From an uncultured Pedosphaera sp. (lineage in GTDB: Bacteria; Verrucomicrobiota; Verrucomicrobiia; Limisphaerales; Pedosphaeraceae), in the NCBI GenBank assembly GCA_903918755.1, contig CAIXFN010000082.1, forward strand, positions 1 through 64,000: a DNA stretch of 64,000 nucleotides, written 5' to 3'. The translations under genes were made by a program, and so were the position numbers. Below the pieces are notes generated by a model. The model searched no databases and had not been told where the DNA came from. It saw only the letters and a list, made by a program, of their open reading frames with translations. Positions 29,233 to 38,458 of this stretch are shown here, piece after piece. Every line of letters begins with the position of its first letter. Position 1 is the stretch's first letter.

Positions 29233-32049
29233 TTAGAATCCGGCCCGGTAGAACAGGGCGTTTCCGGCCGGGTGGGCCGGAGTCGGTGGCAGGAAGGGAT
29301 ACGGGGGCACCGCATTCGTCACAGGAGTCCAGATGGCTTGCGCGCCCAAGTCTGGTGAACTGAAGAGCGAGCCCACCGGCCAGGTCAGACTTTGACCAAT
29401 TCCCAAATCGTCAAAGTTAAACCGCAGCACCAAGGCGTTGGGATCGATGACGGAATCTGCCGTGGCAACGGATTGGATTTCTGTCGGCGTGAGGATGCGT
29501 TGGTAGATCCGGAAGTCATCCAGCAGGCCGTTGTAACGCTTCCAATAGCCGTCATGGGACATACCGATTTCAAGCTGCTGGTTCGCCGGCCAGCTCCAGG
29601 TGGCACTGACATTGCCAGAGCCTGCAAAAACGCCGTCGATGTAAACCGAAATCGCTTCACCCACGGTCTGACTGTAGGTGACCGCGACGTGGTGCCAGTA
29701 GGTGTCGGGGAGGTAGCCGACGTTGAAGGCGTTATTGGCGCCGGTTTGATCCTGCCAGAAAAGTGATCCATCGTTGTGCAGCACGATGACCGCCCCGTTG
29801 GTGGTCCGGCGGTCGAACAACATGGCGCCTTCGGTCCCCGGACCGGGCACGGAAGGTCCGGACAGGATCCAGAACATGATGGTGCCGGTGGGCGAATTGA
29901 AATCCGGGTCGGCCGGCACGGTGATCTGGCTATTACCGGCGAAAGATTCGATGCCGTAGTGGATGCCGTTCAAGCCATCGCTGACGGTATTGGTCCACGT
30001 GGCGTTGTGATTCGCGCCGTGATGGAGGCGACCCACTGGTTTGGTATCGGCGATGTAACCGCCCGGCACCACGGTGAGGGAAAATGGTGCCGTGCCCAAG
30101 GTTCCAGTGTAGGCGTGCAAGCCGATCTGATGGGCGGTGAGGGCCACGGAATAGATGGCCACATCGGACAGGGAGCCGTTGAAATAGGAGGTTTTGTCAC
30201 GATCATCCCGGCCGATCGCGGTGGTGAACGTAGGATCCAGCGGGGCGGGTGTGCCGGAAGCGGTGGCCGCCAGGGTCCCATCCACATAAATGAATCCATT
30301 GGCGCCGCTGCGCACCGCAGCCACATGGTGCCAGCGACCGTCATTCACGGCGCCCGAAGTTCCGAAGCTGTATTGGTAGCTGCCGCCACCGAAAACCATG
30401 AAGGTCAAAGTGCCGGCGGCGGACACGGCGAAGGAGTATTCGCCATTGTAACCGTTCACATAGCGCTGCTGGATGATCACACCGTTGGCTGTGGCGGTGG
30501 TATTGATCCACGCTTCCAGCGTGAAGTCCGTTGTGCCAGCCAGCGAAGGTCCGGTGCCACAGTCAATATAGGAGCTGGCCCCGTCGAACAGGTAAGCCTT
30601 TTTCGTGACGTCAAAACCGGCATACGACGGCGGTTGCGGACCGGGCACCGCCAGGGAAATCCCCCCCGTGTTGGTGCCGGGGTTGTTCCGGCCGGAATAA
30701 TCCAAGGCCAGGGTGCCGTCCGTTTCATTCAACGGCCAGTAGGCCGCGGGAGCATCCTTCGCAGTTCCGGTCGTGTACAAGCCGGGGGAGGGGACCACCG
30801 TCAGGTGGTTCGTGGCACTCTGGATTTGCCCATACAGATTCGTCACGATCACCGAATAATCACCGCTGGCGGCGACCGAAAGATTGGTGAGGGCCAAGGT
30901 CGGGCTGTTGCCGCCGACGTGGGTGGTGCCGTTCAGCAGCCAGGAGTAATGCAGGGGTTCGGCTCCCGCCGCCGCCACACTCCACTGGGAGAAATTGGCA
31001 CCGGCAAAAACTGTGCCGCTCACGCCCTGAAGGTTCACGTTGAGGGACGGAGCCGCCACTACCGTCACCGCGGCCACCTGGCTGGTGGTGGCGCCGTAAA
31101 GATTAGTAACGACCAGGTCATACAAACCATTATCCGCATTGACGATGGCCGGCTTGGTATAAGTGGCGCTGGTGGCGCCTGGAATGGGAACGCCGTTTTC
31201 GCGCCATTGGAAATGCAGATTGTTGGTGAGCGCCACAACCCCCGCGGTAAGGGTGAGACCGGCTCCAAGGTTGTTCGTGGTGCTGACGGGATCTTTGCTT
31301 ACCACGGGTTGATCCGTGAGGATAAAGCCGGCCAGCACGGAACGATGACCGGAAGTTTTCGGCTGGCAATTGAGATTAATGGTGTCACTGGTGAAGGCCC
31401 CGCTCGGGGCGCTCAGACCGACCGTGCCCCCCAGCGAATAGCCATCGTTGACCGGGTTTGGCTTGTAATAGGTGGAGTAGGCCACCGTATTCGTGGTGAC
31501 TCCATCCGTGATATCCACGTTGTTAAAGGCGGCCACGCCGTTCTCGGCGGCGATCGTCTGGATGGCATAACCGTGGGGAAAGACAGACGCCAGTCCGCTG
31601 ATCGCGACCGTGGGCGACTTGCCAGTGGCGTTGCCGTCATCGAGAAACCCCCACGTCACCTCGTCGTTCCCAGGGGCGACGGTTTCGGGGTTCCAACCGG
31701 CGACCTGCTCCCCGATGCCGGATTGCCAGGCGTTGGGCGCCTGAACCTGGACGGTAAGGGACGAGCCGATCATGAAACTGGTGTCAATGGGGTTTTGACA
31801 ATCCAAGGGGTCGGGGCTGTTCCAGTTTTCCACGGCCACCCCGAACGCCCGGCCAGTGACGGGGAAACCGGTGGTTTGATACCCGGATCCGAACCCGACG
31901 GCTTGCGGCGTGACGGTGGAATCATAGTACCAGGCCTGGAAGTTGAGTCCGACCGTGGTGCCGGCTTCGGCTGCGCCCAACATGAGAGCAGCGGCGGGGA
32001 CGGCGAGGAGGTTTCGTTTTAGGTGAGCAGGGAGAAGTTTTCTTTTCAT
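29233..32049 (-). CDS. large secreted protein with Ig-like and two LamG/concanavalin-like domains
   Basis: 938 aa with a signal peptide (about 1-29). An N-terminal beta domain (about 30-260, with VGLNFQAWYYDS) is followed by Ig-like repeats (SATYTKPAIVNADNGLYDLVVTNLYG and similar). Two LamG jelly-roll domains come next: about 450-640 (FDGASSYIDCGTGPSLAGTT, DGRWHHVAAVRSG) and about 700-880 (YWHHVAVTYSQTVGEAISVYIDG). Such domains bind glycans or proteins at the surface. No catalytic residues or sorting signal are clear. The gene stands alone with its own terminator. Function unknown beyond adhesion or carbohydrate binding. Confidence 0.85.
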   Translation of the reverse strand: MKRKLLPAHLKRNLLAVPAAALMLGAAEAGTTVGLNFQAWYYDSTVTPQAVGFGSGYQTTGFPVTGRAFGVAVENWNSPDPLDCQNPIDTSFMIGSSLTVQVQAPNAWQSGIGEQVAGWNPETVAPGNDEVTWGFLDDGNATGKSPTVAISGLASVFPHGYAIQTIAAENGVAAFNNVDITDGVTTNTVAYSTYYKPNPVNDGYSLGGTVGLSAPSGAFTSDTINLNCQPKTSGHRSVLAGFILTDQPVVSKDPVSTTNNLGAGLTLTAGVVALTNNLHFQWRENGVPIPGATSATYTKPAIVNADNGLYDLVVTNLYGATTSQVAAVTVVAAPSLNVNLQGVSGTVFAGANFSQWSVAAAGAEPLHYSWLLNGTTHVGGNSPTLALTNLSVAASGDYSVIVTNLYGQIQSATNHLTVVPSPGLYTTGTAKDAPAAYWPLNETDGTLALDYSGRNNPGTNTGGISLAVPGPQPPSYAGFDVTKKAYLFDGASSYIDCGTGPSLAGTTDFTLEAWINTTATANGVIIQQRYVNGYNGEYSFAVSAAGTLTFMVFGGGSYQYSFGTSGAVNDGRWHHVAAVRSGANGFIYVDGTLAATASGTPAPLDPTFTTAIGRDDRDKTSYFNGSLSDVAIYSVALTAHQIGLHAYTGTLGTAPFSLTVVPGGYIADTKPVGRLHHGANHNATWTNTVSDGLNGIHYGIESFAGNSQITVPADPDFNSPTGTIMFWILSGPSVPGPGTEGAMLFDRRTTNGAVIVLHNDGSLFWQDQTGANNAFNVGYLPDTYWHHVAVTYSQTVGEAISVYIDGVFAGSGNVSATWSWPANQQLEIGMSHDGYWKRYNGLLDDFRIYQRILTPTEIQSVATADSVIDPNALVLRFNFDDLGIGQSLTWPVGSLFSSPDLGAQAIWTPVTNAVPPYPFLPPTPAHPAGNALFYRAGF

Positions 32050-32230
32050 ATCAGGTAATGGAACAACATACGACGCAATGCCGCCTCCCTGTGGCCGAGC
32101 ATGTCGCGCCCGGATTTTCGCAGGGTTCGCGACAGAAAAAATTTACCAAACCCGAGTCTTTCCGCCAGCCCAAACGTTCGATATTGGGTCTGCCATTGGG
32201 TAATGGTTTCCCTTATCCCAAGGCGGGGAC

Positions 32231-33790
32231 TCACTTGAAATAACCAAAGGCGCGCAAATAAGGGGCGAGTTCGGATTGCCAGGGCGCGAGCGCGCTCGCG
32301 TAGCGCTCCCAACGCCCCACGGCCCGGGAATGAACGGGTTGGGTGACGTCATGATAGGTGGGGGCATACAGCACTTTCCGGCGCGCGGATTCGTGAAAGC
32401 GGGCCTGAGCGGGATGCCATTCCAGACCGAGGAATGCCGCGACCCGGCGCCCCTCCCTGGCGAGGTCCCTCACCAGATCCTCATAGCGGGTCTCAATCCA
32501 TTCAAAACCGCCGAGTTCCCGCAGCCGCAGCCATACATCCATGAGATCGCGGTAGTGGCGCACGGTGCGCTCCAGGCTCAGAAAGTTTACGTTGGTGGCG
32601 TTGAGCATGATATTCAGGAAATAGCAACTGATGACCACGTCCCGCGGATCCCGCAATGCGATAATCACTTTGAGCTCCGGAAAGACCCGCAGCCAGAGGT
32701 TCAGCGACATGGTCGGGGAGGGGTTTTTGTCCAACAATATCCGGGCGGTGGTTCCCTGCGGGATCTCGCGCAGCAGGCTTCGCAGATAGCGGCGTCGCAT
32801 TTCGGCGGCTTGGGCGGGTGGCAAACGGTCCAATTTTCGCACGGGCAAATCGTGTCCGGGTGGCGGGGAGAAAGGCTTGGCAATCTCCTGGGTAAAGGCG
32901 GCGGGTTCGTCCAAAGCCAAAGCGTCCGGATGAGCGTCCAGAACCTGCTCCAATAGGGTGGTGCCGCTACGCGGATGCCCGCCCAGAAACGCGAATTGAT
33001 ACGCCTCCCTGGGTGGCGGAGCTTCGGAGCGCCAGCGACGGATCATAGCCGGAGTCATTTGTGCCAGCAGCGCCCTTCGCTGCCGGTCAGTTTCGTCATA
33101 GCTCCGCTCCAATACCGAGGTGTTCGTGATCGTCCGCACCTGAGCCTTTGCTTCCGCCAGCCAGCGCAGGACTTCATCCGTCTGGCCCAGTTGGTCCAAA
33201 ACAACGGCCAGCAGATGGCGACTGGCGTATTTGACGTAGGGATAACGCGGTCCGTCCTTGATCAGGTCCCGCAATTCCGGCTCCGCCTCCGCATTGCGCT
33301 TCATGCGGTGCAGGAGGAAAGCGCGGAAATAGCGCACCTGATCATCCCGGGGATGGTGGCGGCGGCAGGCCTCCACACAATCCCAGGCTTCCTCCAAGCG
33401 GCGTTCCTTTTCAAACCATACCGCCAGATTGATGCGGGCATCGACGCGTTGCGGATCCGCGGCTACCGCCCCCTCGAAGCAGGCCCGCGCTGCATCCAAT
33501 TGGCGCAGTCCGAGGTACTGGTGGCCCAGGCTGCCCAGCAGGGCGGCGTTGGTCGGCGCCAGATGTGCCGCTCGTTGGTATGCGGATTCCGCCTCCGGGA
33601 AATCCAGTTCTCCGGCGGCGGCATTACCCAGTTCGAACCACAACTCGGGAATGGCTGGAAAACGGCTGACCAATTCCCGATAAATGGCGAGGGCCGGGCC
33701 GGGTTGTCCCCCCAGCAGTTGGGCTTGCGCATTTTGCCAACGGGCCACATCCCGCGGGCTGCGTTGCAATTCGATCAGGCTGCCATGCAT
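32231..33790 (-). CDS. TPR-sulfotransferase
   Basis: 519 aa. Four or five TPR units occupy about residues 10-215 (ALAIYRELVSRFPAIPELWFELGNAA and following). A sulfotransferase domain covers about 265-519: the 5'-phosphosulfate loop is FLGGHPRSGTTLLEQVLDAHPD and the 3'-phosphate loop is IALRDPRDVVISCYF, so PAPS-dependent sulfation of a protein, peptide or glycan is expected. The start at 33790 was chosen because the upstream extension of 104 codons is low-complexity, Arg-rich and overlaps the divergent gene. The acceptor is unknown. Confidence 0.85.
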   Translation of the reverse strand: MHGSLIELQRSPRDVARWQNAQAQLLGGQPGPALAIYRELVSRFPAIPELWFELGNAAAGELDFPEAESAYQRAAHLAPTNAALLGSLGHQYLGLRQLDAARACFEGAVAADPQRVDARINLAVWFEKERRLEEAWDCVEACRRHHPRDDQVRYFRAFLLHRMKRNAEAEPELRDLIKDGPRYPYVKYASRHLLAVVLDQLGQTDEVLRWLAEAKAQVRTITNTSVLERSYDETDRQRRALLAQMTPAMIRRWRSEAPPPREAYQFAFLGGHPRSGTTLLEQVLDAHPDALALDEPAAFTQEIAKPFSPPPGHDLPVRKLDRLPPAQAAEMRRRYLRSLLREIPQGTTARILLDKNPSPTMSLNLWLRVFPELKVIIALRDPRDVVISCYFLNIMLNATNVNFLSLERTVRHYRDLMDVWLRLRELGGFEWIETRYEDLVRDLAREGRRVAAFLGLEWHPAQARFHESARRKVLYAPTYHDVTQPVHSRAVGRWERYASALAPWQSELAPYLRAFGYFK

Positions 33791-33901
33791 CGGCCGCACT
33801 TTCCCACACCTCCGGCGACCCTCCAAGCGAAAGCCGCCGGGCTGACCTAATTCTAGTACCAGGTTCTTTCCATCTCGGCGGAGGCCGCCTATGCTTTCAC
33901 C

Positions 33902-35245
33902 ATGTCCGTGCCGCCGCAATCGCGCTTCCATCTTTTCTTGACCGGCTGCTCCGTGGCTGGCTGTCTCTTTTCCGGAGCCGGCGCGCGAGGTGGGGAGGCG
34001 GTACGTCCACGGATGGCGGAATTTATCGGGATTAACGGCCACACGGTGCAGTTCCAACCCAAACTTTACCGTCGGGTCGCGGGAATGGTGCGGGATTACC
34101 ATCCCGTGGAATGGGATTTGGGATTGGAAACGGCGGTATTGCCACCCTTTCCGCAGGCCAAAAATGGCGTGGATTGGAGCCGGGTTTATGGTTCGTGGCA
34201 GCGGGAACGCTGGAATGTTGATGCCTGTTTAATGTTCGAAACGATTCCCCTTCCGAAATGGAAGGAATTGGAGGCGAATGCCCGGGCCTATGGTGCGGCG
34301 TTTGCCCGGGAGTTTGGCCGCTCCGGGAAGCGCAAACTGGTGGATTCGGTGGAGATCGGTAATGAGCCGGGAAAGTGGAGCGATGGGGACTACACGCGGA
34401 TGTTTCGAGCGATGGCAGCGAGTATTCGGGCGGCTGACCCGCAGTTAAAGATCGTCACTTGCAATCTGGCCACCGGCAAAGGTGGTGATTACGAAAAGAG
34501 TGTCGCCTGCGTGGCGGAAACCCCTGAGCTCTTTGATGTTCTCAATATTCATAGCTACCCGCAGTTGGAAGGTTGGCCCACGTGGCGGCGCAGCTTTCCC
34601 GAAGACCCGCGATTGGGGCGCTTCTTACCGGACCTCTTGGATCTCTGCCAATGGCGGGACACTCATGCCCCGGGAAAGGCGGTATGGCTGACGGAATTTG
34701 GTTATGACAGCAGCACCAAACCGGCTCCGCCAGGGGGCGAAGCCGCCAAGTGGGTGGGGGTGACGGACGTTCAGCAAGCCCAATGGCTCGTCCGTTCTCT
34801 TTTGGTCCTTTCCGCGCTACCGGTGGACCGGGCCTACATCTATTTTTTCAATGACGAAGATCAACCCGGTTTGCATGCCAGTTCCGGGCTGACCCGGCAT
34901 TTTGCACCGAAGCCGGCCTTTCACGCGGTGGCGCATCTGCAACAAGTGTTGGGAGAATCCCGCTTTTCCCGGATTATCACGAATGAACCGGGCCGCTTGC
35001 GAGTGCAGGAATACCGGGCCCAGGGCGGCAAGACGATTTGGGTGGCCTGGTCGCCAACCGGAGTGGACAAAACCGCGCAAGCGACTTTGACAGGTTTTTC
35101 CGGGAAATTGCTGACGGTGCAGCAGATGCCCCTGGCCGCCGGTTCCGCGGCTGAGGTCTCGGTGAGCAGGGAGACTTCCGGAGGCATTTCGCTGATGGTG
35201 GGTGAAAGTCCGGTTTATCTAGTTTTTGAGAAGCGTGGGGAATAG
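33902..35245 (+). CDS. secreted clan GH-A (TIM-barrel) glycosidase-like protein
   Basis: 447 aa with a signal peptide (about 1-30; an internal Cys pair makes lipidation possible but unclear). The acid/base Glu lies in VEIGNEPGKWS and the candidate nucleophile Glu in VWLTEFGYDS, the spacing expected of clan GH-A retaining glycosidases. NIHSYPQLEG and YIYFFNDED fit barrel strands. The C-terminal beta domain (from about 360) is also typical. No specific GH family can be named by eye. Divergent from the TPR-sulfotransferase gene, which may hint at sulfated glycans as a shared theme. Confidence 0.78.
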   Translation: MSVPPQSRFHLFLTGCSVAGCLFSGAGARGGEAVRPRMAEFIGINGHTVQFQPKLYRRVAGMVRDYHPVEWDLGLETAVLPPFPQAKNGVDWSRVYGSWQRERWNVDACLMFETIPLPKWKELEANARAYGAAFAREFGRSGKRKLVDSVEIGNEPGKWSDGDYTRMFRAMAASIRAADPQLKIVTCNLATGKGGDYEKSVACVAETPELFDVLNIHSYPQLEGWPTWRRSFPEDPRLGRFLPDLLDLCQWRDTHAPGKAVWLTEFGYDSSTKPAPPGGEAAKWVGVTDVQQAQWLVRSLLVLSALPVDRAYIYFFNDEDQPGLHASSGLTRHFAPKPAFHAVAHLQQVLGESRFSRIITNEPGRLRVQEYRAQGGKTIWVAWSPTGVDKTAQATLTGFSGKLLTVQQMPLAAGSAAEVSVSRETSGGISLMVGESPVYLVFEKRGE

Positions 35246-35434
35246 TTGCTCAGAAGGGAGGCTTATTTAAGTCTGGGCGTATGGGATATTATTATGCTGG
35301 CGAATCGGCGTGATTGATGCCATAATTTGAGCAGGTTGCAAAACCGTTCCCGTTTTGAACCTCCGGCGAGACACTTTGCCGGCGGAAATTTGACCCTCCC
35401 CACCGCCATATTCCGGGGGGACGTGATTGTTACC

Positions 35435-38400
35435 ATGACCAATTCATTGCCTGAGAAATTCCACCCGATTTCAGCGGAACTGCAATCCGCGATCGAAGCA
35501 CGGGGTCTGGAAATTTTTTCCTTGATGCAGGGCGAAGCGCCTGGAGTGTTCAGCTACCGGAACGTTTCCGGCCGGCTCATGGACTGGTCCATGCGCAATG
35601 AGAATTTAAAGGTGCAATTGTTCCGGTTTGTGGATGTCCTGCCTTGCCTGACAACACCGAAGGAAATTGCGCGACATGCCCAGGAATACCTCGGGGATGG
35701 GGCGGCGGGACTGCCCGCCTGGGCGGAATGGGGGGTCAAGTGGTCGCCGCGGTTGCCTTGGTTGACGGCTTGGGCGTCCCGTATCGGGGTTCACCAGATG
35801 GCGCGCACGTTCATCCTGGCTCCCAACGGGGCGGAAGCCGTTCCCGGCCTCAAGGCCATGCGGCGCACGCCTCTGGCTTTCACCGTGGATATCCTGGGGG
35901 AAACCGTGGTGAGCGAACGGGAAGCTGATGAGTATCAGGCGCGGTACCTCGAGCTGATTGAGAGTCTCGCCAAGGAAGCCGGTAACTGGCCGGAGGTGGC
36001 CCAGATTGACCGGGATGATCAGGGTGAATTGCCGCGCGTGAACATCTCAGTGAAACTTTCCGCGCTCACGGCCCAGATTCATTCCACCGATCCCGAGGGG
36101 GCCATGCGGCAAATCGCGGGCCGGTTGCGACCACTTTTGCAGGCAGCGCGCGACCGCGGGGTGTTTATCAATTTCGACATGGAGAGTTCCGGGTTGAAGG
36201 AACTGACCCTGACCTTGTTCATGCAACTCCTCGATGAGCCAGCGATGTGGGATTATCCGCATGTGGGCCTCGCGTTCCAGGCGTATCTGCGGGAATCCCC
36301 GCAGGATTTGGAACGACTGATCGCCTGGAGCCGGACCCGCTCGCAGCGCGTGACCATCCGCCTGATCAAAGGAGCCTATTGGGATTGGGAAACTGTGATC
36401 GCTGCCCAACGCGGCTGGCCGGTGCCCGTTTTTGAGCGGAAGGTGGACACCGATGCCAATTACGAACGGCTGGCGCGACGGTTGCTGGAAAATGAGCAAT
36501 CCATCAACTGCGCCTTTGCTTCTCACAGCGTGCGCAGTCTGGCCGCGGTCATGGTCATGGCGGATGAGCTGAAATTGCCGCGGCGCCGATATGAGTTTCA
36601 AATGCTGCATGGCATGGCGGAACCCATCAAGGGAGCCTTGGTCAAAATGGGGTATCGTGTGCGCGATTATTGTCCCATTGGCGAAGTCCTTCCGGGCATG
36701 GGTTATCTCGTGCGCCGATTGCTGGAGAACACTTCCAACGAAGGATTTTTGCGGGCCACCTTTGCGGATCATGTGGCCCCCCGTGAATTGTTGCGGGACC
36801 CGGCCGCCGCGCCGGCCGGCACCCCGGTGGAAACTCGTTCCGCCCCGATCTCTAACCCAGGAAAACCCATGGATGAAGTTATTTTCAACAACGAACCCCT
36901 TACGGATTTCTCCCTCGCGGGAAACCGTGAACTGATGCGGGCGGCGATTGGCAAAGTTCGCGCGGCCCTGGGCGGCAAGTTTCCGCTGAACATTGGCGGC
37001 GAGGAGCATTGGACCGGGCAGGAATTGGTTTCCCGCAACCCGGCGAATCCCAAAGAGATCATTGGCCGCGTGGCCAAGGGTGGACGCACGGAAGCGGATC
37101 TGGCGGTCACGGCCGCGCTGGCGGCCCTCAAGGACTGGCGACGGCAGAGCGTCTCCGCGCGGGCGGCGGTGCTCGAGCGCGCGGCGGAACTGATGCGCCA
37201 GGAACGTTTTGAAATCTCGGCCTTGGAAGTGCTGGAAACCGGCAAGACCTGGATTGAGAGTGACGCAGATGTGGCCGAGGCGATCGATTTTTGCAATTAC
37301 TACGCCGGAGAGATGCGGCGCATTGCCTCGGTGCGGTACGCGGTGCCCGGCGAGACGAGCATGCACCAATATTCCCCCCGGGGAATCGCCCTGGTTATCG
37401 CCCCCTGGAATTTTCCGTTGGCAATCCTGTGTGGCATGGTGACGGCCGCGATGGTGGCCGGTAATGCTGTGATCATGAAGCCTTCGGAACAATCCTCGGT
37501 GGTGGGAGCGAAATTCATGGATCTGTTGCGCCGTGCAGGCACACCGCCCGGAGTCGTGAATTTTCTGCCGGGATCCGGCGAGGAAGTGGGCGCCTACCTC
37601 GTCGAACATCCGCAGGTGGATTTGATCGCGTTCACGGGGTCGCGGGAAGTGGGCCTGAAGATTTATGAGGCAGCCGGTCGAACCCGCCCAGGCCAGCGGC
37701 AATTGAAGCGCGTGGTTTGCGAGATGGGCGGCAAAAATGCGATGATCATCGACAGCGATGCGGACTTGGACGAGGCCGTGCCGGCCGCATTGTATTCCGC
37801 GTTTGGGTATCAGGGGCAAAAATGCTCGGCGCTTTCGCGATTGATTGTCCTCCAGGAGAATTACGACCGGGTCGTTGAGCGACTCGTGGAAGCGGCCAGG
37901 AACTGGACGGTGGGGATGCCGGAAGATTCGGCGAGCCAGCTGGGTCCGGTGATTGACGAGGCCGCGTTCAAGCGGATCAAAATGTACCTGGAATTAGGAA
38001 AGCAGGAAGGGCAGTTGGCGTTTCAGGGCAAGATACCGGAAGGAGATGGATATTTCATCCCGCCGACCATTTTCAAAAACATCGGGCCGCAATCACGATT
38101 GGCGCAGGAGGAGATTTTTGGTCCGGTGCTTTGTGTGCTCAAAGCGGCGAATCTGGATGAGGCGCTGGCCTGGGCGAATGGAACGGATTACGCGCTGACC
38201 GGCGGATTGTTTTCCCGGAGTCCCGGCAACATCGAACGTGTCAAAGCTGAGTTGGAGGTTGGCAATCTTTACATCAACCGCGGCATCACCGGCGCTTTGG
38301 TGGCCCGGCACCCGTTTGGAGGGTTCAAAATGTCCGGCGGCGGGACCAAGGCGGGCGGGAAAGATTACTTGCAAAACTTTTTGGTGCCCCGAGTGGTGAC

Positions 38401-38446
38401 CGAAAATAATTTGCGGCGCGGTTTCGCGCCGGAAGAAAAAGCGTAA
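35435..38446 (+). CDS. putA: bifunctional proline dehydrogenase / L-glutamate-gamma-semialdehyde dehydrogenase
   Basis: About 1003 aa from the ATG at 35435; an in-frame TTG at 35327 is possible but less likely. The PRODH barrel covers about 60-450 and carries RDYCPIGEVLPGMGYLVRRLLENTSNEGF. The aldehyde dehydrogenase domain follows (about 490-990), with the catalytic Cys in YQGQKCSALSRL and the Glu in CEMGGKNAMII. Together they oxidise proline to glutamate with FAD then NAD+. There is no N-terminal DNA-binding domain, so it is not the autoregulatory E. coli type. It stands alone and is convergent with the next gene. Confidence 0.95.
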   Translation: MTNSLPEKFHPISAELQSAIEARGLEIFSLMQGEAPGVFSYRNVSGRLMDWSMRNENLKVQLFRFVDVLPCLTTPKEIARHAQEYLGDGAAGLPAWAEWGVKWSPRLPWLTAWASRIGVHQMARTFILAPNGAEAVPGLKAMRRTPLAFTVDILGETVVSEREADEYQARYLELIESLAKEAGNWPEVAQIDRDDQGELPRVNISVKLSALTAQIHSTDPEGAMRQIAGRLRPLLQAARDRGVFINFDMESSGLKELTLTLFMQLLDEPAMWDYPHVGLAFQAYLRESPQDLERLIAWSRTRSQRVTIRLIKGAYWDWETVIAAQRGWPVPVFERKVDTDANYERLARRLLENEQSINCAFASHSVRSLAAVMVMADELKLPRRRYEFQMLHGMAEPIKGALVKMGYRVRDYCPIGEVLPGMGYLVRRLLENTSNEGFLRATFADHVAPRELLRDPAAAPAGTPVETRSAPISNPGKPMDEVIFNNEPLTDFSLAGNRELMRAAIGKVRAALGGKFPLNIGGEEHWTGQELVSRNPANPKEIIGRVAKGGRTEADLAVTAALAALKDWRRQSVSARAAVLERAAELMRQERFEISALEVLETGKTWIESDADVAEAIDFCNYYAGEMRRIASVRYAVPGETSMHQYSPRGIALVIAPWNFPLAILCGMVTAAMVAGNAVIMKPSEQSSVVGAKFMDLLRRAGTPPGVVNFLPGSGEEVGAYLVEHPQVDLIAFTGSREVGLKIYEAAGRTRPGQRQLKRVVCEMGGKNAMIIDSDADLDEAVPAALYSAFGYQGQKCSALSRLIVLQENYDRVVERLVEAARNWTVGMPEDSASQLGPVIDEAAFKRIKMYLELGKQEGQLAFQGKIPEGDGYFIPPTIFKNIGPQSRLAQEEIFGPVLCVLKAANLDEALAWANGTDYALTGGLFSRSPGNIERVKAELEVGNLYINRGITGALVARHPFGGFKMSGGGTKAGGKDYLQNFLVPRVVTENNLRRGFAPEEKA

Positions 38447-38458
38447 CCCACGCGATGG

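Noticed and set aside
29776-32022. Long plus-strand frame opposite the LamG gene
   Set aside because: Antisense shadow of a GC-rich coding sequence: no signal, no motifs, low-complexity Gly/Arg/His composition. Similar shadows lie at 5881-7122, 39428-42307 and 51526-53286.
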